A stretch of 64,000 bases of DNA, taken from positions 10,912,001 to 10,976,000 of the forward strand of contig NC_052613.1 in NCBI RefSeq assembly GCF_016545825.1, in the 5' to 3' direction. This DNA comes from Eucalyptus grandis. Lineage: Eukaryota; Streptophyta; Magnoliopsida; Myrtales; Myrtaceae. The notes beneath the pieces were generated by a model that was not told the DNA's origin, searched no databases, and saw only the letters and a list, made by a program, of their open reading frames with translations. Of this stretch, positions 57,451 through 64,000 are shown one piece after another. How positions within the stretch are numbered: the first letter of the stretch is position 1; each line of letters starts with the position of its first letter. A program made the position numbers and the translations under genes.

Positions 57451-57683
57451 ATGTCGAGTGTGGAGTTTATCAGCCAGGCGCGAGCCTCGCGGAGGTGTAC
57501 GTGATGTGAAGGCTTTACAAGGAGAAGATGAAGGAGAAGATGGCCGCGGTGTTGGGCGATCACGAGGAGAAGAGGACAATGAGTGGAGGAGGGGGAGGCT
57601 GTTCCTCTTTGTCTCGAGTGTTCGGGAAGGCCCATGTCCATCCTTCCTCTGTAGAAGCACCGCACATTGCAACTTTGGAGTAG
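57451..57683 (+). pseudogene. Small plant protein gene, frameshifted (about 75 codons)
   Basis: The ATG at 57,451 starts MSSVEFIS. After codon 8 a single missing base shifts the frame, and the following frame reads GASLAEVYVM, then a TGA stop, then RLYKEKMKEKMAAVLGDHEEK, a Gly-rich stretch and a final TAG at 57,681-57,683. Adding one base near 57,472-57,475 would join the two parts, leaving one in-frame stop (57,507-57,509) in the place of an Arg/Lys codon. I believe this resembles small uncharacterised plant proteins with a 'YVMRKLYKEK' type motif, but I cannot name the family. The spacing of TATA box, leader and ATG supports a former gene. Confidence 0.4.
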
Positions 57684-57689
57684 CTCCTC

Positions 57690-58555
57690 GTCATGAATGA
57701 TATTTGGCTTTAGCTGGGACTTTTCTTTTTTTGTTTCTTTTTGCATGTACAAATGTCTATAGCTAAATCTTGTCTCGATAATTCATGATGATTTTCCCTT
57801 ATTTTGGAACTTCATTTGCTCCTGTTAAGAACAAGATTCTTGCTCGTGTAAGTTCATGTCAATGGACAGAAATGGTGTCATTACTTCAATTTTACTTCTC
57901 AAGCGGCTTCCGAGTGCAGTATTTTTATGTCCTGATGAATTTTCACTTACTTTTCTCTTGAATCTGATGGTTAGATCCTTTTGGTAAGAGTTGGATCAGT
58001 GGCACAATGCAGTTCTACAACACCAACATACCTGCGCGTTCATTATAATTTCCTTTATTTGTAGCTGCTTCTTCAGATCATTCATGTCCGTCTATAGTCT
58101 GGCGTTTCTGTGATCGTAATTTTTTTTAACGCAATTGTGACCCATTGGAAACAAGGTAAACACAAATCTTAAAGAACGCCGAATCCACAGCACAACGGGA
58201 CTTGCAACATCTAATTTGCGAAAAAGAGAAACTTTTCTCAATTTACAAATCAAATAATGGTCATGGGACTATACAAAACCACTCTCCGTGCACATGGAAT
58301 ATTTTTGGTTTACCAGAAGTCTTTCGTTTGCCTTTCATTTTCAGATATTGTTTACGGTTCGTATGTAGTTTTCACTCAGTTGCAAATATTGTGCTGTTGG
58401 CTTAAGTTTTTACTCGTTCATTACAGCAAACATAAATGAAAGTTCCCAAGTCAATGTTTCTGATTCATCTAGACTTCATCTCATCTTCCTTGGGGAAGAG
58501 AATGAAAACATGAGAAGGAGAACGCTCAACTCAGTCATGTGGTAAACCCAAAATG
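57690..58555. other. Spacer of the inverted repeat
   Basis: This is AT-rich sequence probably including the 3' UTR of the broken small gene. Short open frames at 58,202-58,439 have no recognisable domain. Confidence 0.4.
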
Positions 58556-58559
58556 CAAC

Positions 58560-59115
58560 GGCGGAGGCGGATATGAGCTCGGGATGCGATCGGCGAGGAC
58601 ACTTAGGGGTGAGAGAGAGAGGAAGTGGTTCCTAGAGGTGGTGGCAGCAAAGGGGATGTGGTGGAGGCGTCGAATGTGAGCTCAAGATGCCATCAGCGGG
58701 GACTATTGGGAGCGATGGAGAGAAAGTGGCTTCTGAAGGCGACAATGGAGGTGGAGACGACGAGCCAGAGATGGCGGGTCTGAGCTCAAGAGGCGAACGG
58801 TAGGACTCTTGGGAGCAAAGAGGAAGGGAGCATATCTTGAAAAAAAAAAAGAGAACCCGTTTGTTTTTCTTGGAAGATGTGGAAGGGAGAGGCGAGAGAG
58901 TATCCTTTATTTTTATTTTTTTTTAGTGTCCTTTATTTGAAGAGAGACGGAGGAAAGGGGTTTTAAACACGAAATGGAGAAGGAAGACCGACGACAGAGG
59001 ATGCAAAAATTTGAATAATGGACATAAGATGTGTAGCCTGATGGAGTGGGACTCACACCGACACGTGTCACGTTTTTTGTTGCTTTCTTATTTGCCACGT
59101 TAGAGTATGAATAGG
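58560..59115. repeat. Large inverted repeat, right arm
   Basis: This is the reverse complement of 56,785-57,215. It is longer than the left arm because an internal segment ('gagctc.agatgc.atc.gcg.gga') is duplicated in tandem at about 58,570-58,760. The downstream sequence to 59,190, and again from 59,563, continues the outer homology, interrupted by the hairpin element at 59,192-59,561. Confidence 0.85.
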
Positions 59116-59191
59116 ACCACCAGGACAATATCGAATTGGTAGGTTTTCTTTTCAATATTATCATGATATGGACAGGTAGGAGCACCAGGAC

Positions 59192-59561
59192 AAAACGCGA
59201 TCGGTAAAGCAGGTCTCTCAAAAGCAGAGGTTTCTCAAAACGTCTCTCTCAAATTAGTATAGAGTCTCTCAAAAGCAGAGGTTTCTCAAAACGTCTCTCT
59301 CAAATTAGCAGAGATTCTCTCAAAAGCAAAATTTCTCTAAACAACGTCTCTCTCAAATTACAAATTAGCAGAGATTCTCTCAAAAGCAAAAATTTCTCTA
59401 AACAACGTCTCTCAAATTAGCAGAGGCTCTCTCAAAAGCAGAGTTGTCTCTGCTAATTTGAGAGAGACGTTTGAGAAACCTCTGCTTTTGAGAGACCTTT
59501 GAGAGACCTACCATTTGAGAGACCTGCTGCTTTGAGAGACCTGCCTTATCGATCGCGTTTT
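59192..59561. mobile_element. Hairpin (foldback) element made of short tandem repeats
   Basis: The ends are aaaacgcgatcggta and its near-complement at 59,548-59,561 (cgatcgcgtttt). The left side holds four or so units of about 60 bp of the theme 'tctctcaaaagcagaggttt' plus 'cgtctctctcaaattagcag'. The last ~110 bases are their reverse complement ('ctgctaatttgagagagacg', 'aacctctgcttttgagagac'). The transcript would fold into a long hairpin. It interrupts the outer homology of the inverted repeat, which argues that it is inserted. No target duplication was confirmed and the class is unknown. Confidence 0.7.
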
Positions 59562-59949
59562 ATAAATCTTACCAAGCTTCCTATCGGCCTTTTCTTCTTC
59601 GCCTCTTCCACCTCTTCTTCTACGTCTTCTTGGAAGAGGTGATCTGGTGATATTCAATGTAAAGGAAAGAAGAGATCTCTTCTTCTCAAGAAAGGAATTT
59701 GGATTCCGTGAGAAAACTTGCGGGGGCTGGTCACCCTCTCATTTTTCATTTCCAGTAGAAAAGAAAAAAAGAAATAAGGGTTCTCTCTCTCTCAAGGTTC
59801 CTGTATGTGATCGGCAAAGGGAGAGCCTCGGGTTATGCGTGCCTCGCACCGTCTCTTTCCAAGCGCCGCGCACTGCCCGGCATCAATGCCTTAGTCAATG
59901 GGCACTTCATCCTAAGCCATTCTTTCGGCAACGGCGAGGCTCTTTTTAG

Positions 59950-60216
59950 AGGTTTCCAGCGGCGGCTTCTCAGAGGCAAATCTGATCGGAGAAGAAGGGG
60001 GTTATGGGCGCGTAAACGGCGGAGTCCTTACAACCGGGGAAGAAGAGGTAGTAGCAGGGAAGCGACTGAAGGTGGGGGAGCGGACAGGGAGAGCGTGAGA
60101 TCCTGACTGGGTTTGAATAACGCAGCCGAGTTCATCACCAGTATGCTGTGCCTTTGGTTTGGATACTTCACGCACGAGTTGGTGCCTAACAACACCTTGG
60201 AGTTCCACATACATGG
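59950..60216 (+). pseudogene. PERK-like kinase first-exon fragment (dead copy 1)
   Basis: Aligns by eye with 39,655-39,926 of the intact kinase: 'ggcggcttctcagaggcaaa', the glycine-loop region, 'gcgactg.aggtgggg' and 'gtgcctaaca.c.ccttggag'. Insertions and deletions break the frame, and the glycine loop and Lys region no longer read through. The donor at its 3' end (catg|gtgagc) is retained. The upstream CT-rich sequence at about 59,790-59,800 matches that before dead copy 2. No later kinase exons follow. Confidence 0.8.
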
Positions 60217-60737
60217 TGAGCATGTTGGCCCCCCTCTTCCTTTGGCAACCCCTTTGCCATACTCCGTCTCTGCCTCCGTTCGGCAACCACTTTGCCGGAA
60301 GCCACTTTTTGGGGTTCTAATGTTTAGTGTTTAGTTGGAAACCAGCGGTTTGGAAGAGATTTTCCGAAAAATAATAGCTTTAAAATTTTTAATAAATGGA
60401 ATTTTTTTTCATTTTCTTATGGAAATAGTTAGGCATAGATTTCTTCAGGCGACGAAAACATTTCGGAAGAATTTTTTCAAATCACCCATTTTTCGTTACC
60501 TGGGATTTTTATTTTTATATCTTTAAAGAGAGCTTCAGGCAAATACTATAAGGCACTTAGCCCAACACAGCTTAGCATTTTCTAAGTTAGGTTAGCATAT
60601 TCTAAGTTCTGGAAATGCTCTCGTTGCTATGCCAGATCCAGCTATGGCGCTAAGGTTGTGCGAGTGATCGCACAAATTTTCTCCTTTAATTCATCAATTA
60701 ATATAGAAACTAATCTCATACTTTCTTTCTTAAATCT

Positions 60738-60925
60738 ATGAGCAGACTGGGGTTTGTTGTGGACTTCTTGACGCACTCGACAATCGTCGGTATCATGAGT
60801 GGGGCTGCGATTACAATATGCCCGCAGCAGTTGAAGGGCCTCTTTGGACTGGCTTACTTCACCATCGAAACGGACATGATATCTGTCGTGCATGCCGTGT
60901 TGAAGAACCCAGACGAGGTGCGCAA
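60738..60925 (+). pseudogene. Sulfate transporter (SULTR) exon fragment
   Basis: The frame reads RLGFVVDFLTHSTIVGIMSG, then AAITICPQQLKGLFGL and TETDMISVVHAVL. This is the conserved membrane segment of plant plasma-membrane or plastid sulfate/proton symporters (SLC26 family), where RLGF..DFLSHA.IVGFM.GAA and QQLKG are the usual words. It covers only about 60 residues. No neighbouring SULTR exons were found within several hundred bases on either side, so this is an orphan exon, probably moved by a duplication or transposon. Confidence 0.75.
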
Positions 60926-60929
60926 CAAG

Positions 60930-61430
60930 TCAGTGATTAAATTTTCTTATAACTCCGTTCATTTGCTTGTCTTGGGTTTTAAGCAATTTTACTAGGGACG
61001 ATATGACAAAAAGTTCTGTGGACGAGAACTTAGATGAAAAGAACAGGGAACAAAGAGACATGAAATGAAATGTATGAGATTCACTTTTTTTTTTTTTTTT
61101 TTTTTGGGTCATAAAACGGGTGGTTAATTTCATTCATTAATACGGTAGGTACATGATAAAGATAAACATACTTTCGAACATTATCCTGAAGAGGCTGGTA
61201 ATGGATAGACAGCCAATTGAAAGGAAGTTTTTTGCTTCGGTGGGCTTTTGCTGTCCAGTCAGCAGCTCGGTTTTCTTCCCTTAAACAATGGGCCAGCTTG
61301 GCTTGGCTAAATTGGTTTAAAATACATTTTCAGTCTGATTATGTTCCTCATAGCCCATGGGGCTTCTTGACGGCCCAACTGATTTGAAAACATTATCGTA
61401 CTCTTGTGCAATGGGCATGTGTCCCTGTGG
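60930..61430. other. Intergenic
   Basis: This contains a long T run (61,086-61,105) and a segment with 'gccagcttggcttggctaaa'. No gene is supported. Confidence 0.4.
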
Positions 61431-61860
61431 TGACGCCTACATGCAATAGGGTCTTTTCAGAACCATGGAAGAGGCCATCTAGATGCCCCGTAGAAATATT
61501 ATGTTATGATTTATTGAGAGGGGCATCTTGGCTTTGTTCACGCTTGCTTTAGCTATTCGAGAAGTGGGATGGTTCGTATTGTGTGAAGTAAAGAAGGAAT
61601 TTGCTAGGGTCTCATGATTTGTTTAATGAGAGTTGCCATGGAGAATTGTTTTTGTAAATGTGAGGAATTTTTTTTTGGGGGTGGCTGTGGTAAAGGGTCA
61701 ATCTTAGAAGGAAAAAATTTAGCTATAAATCAACTTCAAGCTCTGTTATTTGATGTCAAGGGCTCTTGCTACCTCCTCCCTAGTACAAATTACGTGAAAG
61801 GAAAAAAAAAAAAAAAACCGAGACTGTTAAAGGATGAGATAGATAGATAAGGAATTAAGG
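61430..61860. repeat. Duplicated spacer block R1 (copy 3)
   Basis: Related to 35,090-35,430 and 50,690-50,960: 'gaggccatctagatgccccg', 'ggcatcttggc', 'aaatcaacttcaagctctgt', 'ttatttgatgtcaagg'. It precedes the minisatellite, the R3 fragment and the second dead kinase fragment, which gives a third version of the module. Confidence 0.65.
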
Positions 61861-62007
61861 TCAATAGTATACATGATAGCCAACTAAAAATTCGAAAAAT
61901 TGAATCAATTAATATCATGTATAGAAAGATTTGCTGATCTTTACTTAATTTTATGATGGGGGTAGAATCTGGAATGTAATCGAGTCAAATTTCACTTAGT
62001 CACTCCA

Positions 62008-62295
62008 AGTCATGATGAGGCCCCGGTCCCAGGACGACTTAGTGGAGTTCACGCTTGACCAAACGAGGGCGATGAGAAGTCATGATGAGGCCCCGGTCCC
62101 AGGAGGAAAATTATGAGGCGTGATGAGTCGTGGGACAACACTGACGACTTAGTGGAGTTCACGCGTGACTAAACGAGGGCGATGAGAAGTCATGATGAGG
62201 CCCCGGTCCCAGGAGGAAAATTACGAGGCGTGATGAGTCGTGGGACACCACCTACGACTTATTGGAGTTCACGCGTGACCAAACGAGGGCAAATG
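62008..62295. repeat. Minisatellite with 110-bp units
   Basis: Units begin 'agtcatgatgaggccccggt' at 62,008, 62,078 and 62,188. The first unit is short (70 bp, lacking the 'ggaggaaaatta.gaggcgtg' part); the others are about 110 bp. The units are nearly identical, so the array is recent. Array and flanks lie between R1 and R3 and replace sequence present in the other modules. Confidence 0.85.
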
Positions 62296-62485
62296 ACGTT
62301 GCAGACGAGCAATCACAGCACAATAAGCGGAATAAAGTAGAAAGGCTATGATAGGATGAGCAGCGGAATTTGGCGTACTCAATGCCAAATTGCAGGTGAG
62401 TGGTGTCATGTTGTTTGAAATAGTTGGAGGATGTGAGATGTCTGAAGGCAATATGCAAGCTCAGAGCTCTCCATGGCAACATTAT
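62296..62485. repeat. Duplicated block R3 (copy 3, short)
   Basis: 'gataggatgagcagcggaat', 'tactcaatgccaaattgcag' and 'ggcaatatgcaagctcagag' match 37,990-38,130 and 42,580-42,730. As in the intact unit, it lies upstream of a kinase sequence. Confidence 0.65.
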
Positions 62486-62900
62486 TTTACAATGAATATG
62501 AACATATGTTTCAAATTGATGAAGTTTTAAGTATCTCTTCTCTTTCCTTATTTTTTTAATTTGATTTATTGTTTTTACCTTTTAATTTAAAGGTTCCGCC
62601 AAGCGGGATTCCAGTGATAAAACGACATCGTTGCTCCTAACGGTGGTGTCATCCTCTCCTTTTCCCATAGAAGCATGTTACAGTCGTCCCCACTGGTCAG
62701 TGTCCAGAGCCTTCACCTTTTCCTCTCTCTCTCTCTCGCTCATTTCAGAGGTACCGTTTCCCTGTCCCTTTCCTCGGGAGGCTCGCTTTGTCCCGGTCGG
62801 TTGAGAGGCACTGTTCCTTCTGCGTTTTCACACTCGTTTCGGCCAGGTTCAGGAGTTTTCGACCCCACAAAATATATATATATATATATGTATATATACA

Positions 62901-63070
62901 GGAGTTCACCGGTGGCTCCTCAGTGGCAAATCTAGTCGGAGAATAAGGTGGTTTTGAGCGGGTGTCCTGCGGAGTCCTTCCCAGCGGGGAAGATGCAACA
63001 GTGAAGCGACTGGAAGGTGAGGAACGGACAGGGGAGAGTTCTTTCCTGATGGAGTTTGAAATGATATGCT
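62901..63070 (+). pseudogene. PERK-like kinase first-exon fragment (dead copy 2)
   Basis: Matches the start of the kinase domain region of the intact gene (39,650-39,820): 'gagttcaccggtggctcctc', an in-frame stop in the glycine loop ('ggagaataaggtgg'), then 'gcgactggaagg'. It stops at about 63,070, where the diverged MITE begins, so only the first third of exon 1 remains. A (TA)n tract lies just upstream (62,870-62,899). Confidence 0.8.
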
Positions 63071-63099
63071 CATTTCTCATACTCAAAAAAACTTTTCAA

Positions 63100-63135
63100 A
63101 AAACTTTTGGGTTTATACCTGAAAAAATCCAAACT

Positions 63136-63177
<42 letters not shown>

Positions 63178-63604
63178 AAATTTATCTCAAATTAATTTTT
63201 GATAATAAAAAATCCCGATACATTTTTAACAAATTTACCTCAAATTAGTATAATTGTGACAAATTTACTCTGTTAATTTTCATTAAATTTTATTATCAAA
63301 TTGCTAAGTTTGATGACACGTGATAATTGATTAAATGTCACAATGTATAATTTGTGGTTTTTTGTGGTATTAAATCTAATTTAATGAGGAGTATATTTGT
63401 TACAAATGTACCATTTTGAGATTGAACAAATTAGTTTTGGATAAAATTATTATAAGTGTGCCAATTTGGAGTTTTTGTAATCATTTAGGGTACATTTATT
63501 ATATGTGTATCGGTATTGGGTTTTTCATGATAAAAAAATTAGTTTGGAGTAAATTTGTTACACGTGTACTACGAGTACTAGTTTGGGGTTTTTCAGGATA
63601 TTAA
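63100..63604. mobile_element. Diverged MITE of the GGGTTAATACC family with (TA)n
   Basis: Starts near 'gggtttatacctg' and ends near 'caggatattaat'. It has the family interior ('caaatttacctcaaattagt', 'tggggtttttcaggat'). A (TA)n microsatellite occupies about 63,139-63,174. It truncates the second dead kinase fragment. Confidence 0.6.
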
Positions 63605-64000
63605 TAAAAAAACATTTTATATATTTTCAACAGGTCAAGATACTGCATAATTTGAGAAGCGAACTCGTGCTGCTTGTTTAGCAAATTGGGTCATTCGCTT
63701 ATGTGATGCGAATGACACCTTAATTTATTTTAGATAGGTTATCGAGTGGTTTGATTCCTTTACTAATAGGAGATTGGGTTGAATTGTTCATTGGGTGAAT
63801 TCTGGTGTGACATTTGGGCTTAACCAAAATGATGATAATAATGACTATACCATTGTTTTAATAAATCTTCATGTTTCTGACTTAGTATATATATATATAT
63901 TTTTTTTTTTGGTCGAATAACTTAAGATATTGACTTATTGCAGATTCCGAGCTTTGTAGCCAATTGTATACGCCATCTTCGGGAGCTCAAAGCACATAGC
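63605..64000 (+). other. Window edge; possible exon start at 63,949
   Basis: The sequence is mixed up to 63,948. 'ttattgcag' then precedes an open frame of 17 codons (IPSFVANCIRHLRELKA) that reaches the end of the window. This looks like a splice acceptor and exon start, but too little is present to identify a gene. Confidence 0.25.

Noticed and set aside
56826..57509. 227-codon plus-strand frame
   Set aside because: Most of it is translation of CT-rich leader sequence (Ser/Leu/Pro-rich). Only the final part overlaps the small broken gene.
1..64000. tRNA, rRNA, CRISPR array or organelle-derived DNA
   Set aside because: I scanned for the conserved words by eye and found only SINE-like tRNA-related boxes. 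A plant nuclear window is not expected to hold CRISPR, and no repeat-spacer pattern was seen.

Overview
This is plant nuclear DNA, almost certainly from a eudicot. The supporting signs are genes with plant GT-AG introns, polyol-transporter and PERK-type kinase genes, Ty1/copia LTR retrotransposons with initiator-Met primer sites, and Mutator- and hAT-like MITEs. A woody eudicot such as a Myrtaceae (Eucalyptus-like) genome is a guess from overall repeat style, not proven here. Only two genes look intact: a polyol/monosaccharide transporter (31,482-33,308, minus) and a PERK-like kinase without an ectodomain (39,503-41,604, plus). Most of the rest is decayed duplicates and transposons.

Layout. 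(1) 0.4-13.4 kb: a segmental duplication with two minus-strand polyol transporter (PLT) copies. PLT-1 (1.7-3.4 kb) is a clear pseudogene. PLT-2 (11.4-13.2 kb) is well preserved but has one missing base near its 3' end. Their downstream flanks are also paralogous, and the second flank carries a three-unit 355-bp tandem repeat. A 512-bp Mutator-type MITE with a perfect 9-bp target duplication lies between the copies. (2) 16.4-30.5 kb: nested transposons. A copia element (16,391-30,537) was hit by a 1,084-bp Mutator-like element (20,411-21,494, perfect 9-bp duplication) in its reverse transcriptase/RNase H region. A second copia element (22,777-30,223, perfect 5-bp duplication) sits in its 3' LTR. 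(3) 31.5-41.6 kb: the intact transporter PLT-3, duplicated spacer blocks, a solo-LTR-like sequence and the intact kinase. (4) 42.5-51.1 kb: further copies of those spacer blocks, an hAT-type MITE, an internally deleted minus-strand copia element (44.2-48.3 kb) and a truncated PLT-4 pseudogene next to it. (5) 51-64 kb: gene-poor. It holds a large inverted repeat around a broken small gene (56.8-59.1 kb), a 370-bp perfect-ended hairpin built of short tandem repeats (59.2-59.6 kb), two dead PERK first-exon fragments, an orphan sulfate-transporter exon, a minisatellite and more MITEs.

How it fits together. The recurrent module is [PLT, minus] - spacer blocks - [PERK, plus]. It appears intact once (31-42 kb) and in broken form at least twice (48-51 kb and 61-63 kb). 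PLT proteins are proton-coupled sugar/polyol symporters of the plasma membrane. PERK-like proteins are Ser/Thr receptor-type kinases. Nothing in the sequence shows that they work together; their co-duplication is probably by linkage. I found no tRNA, rRNA, CRISPR or organellar insertion. All exon boundaries were read by eye from splice consensus and reading-frame continuity, without transcripts.
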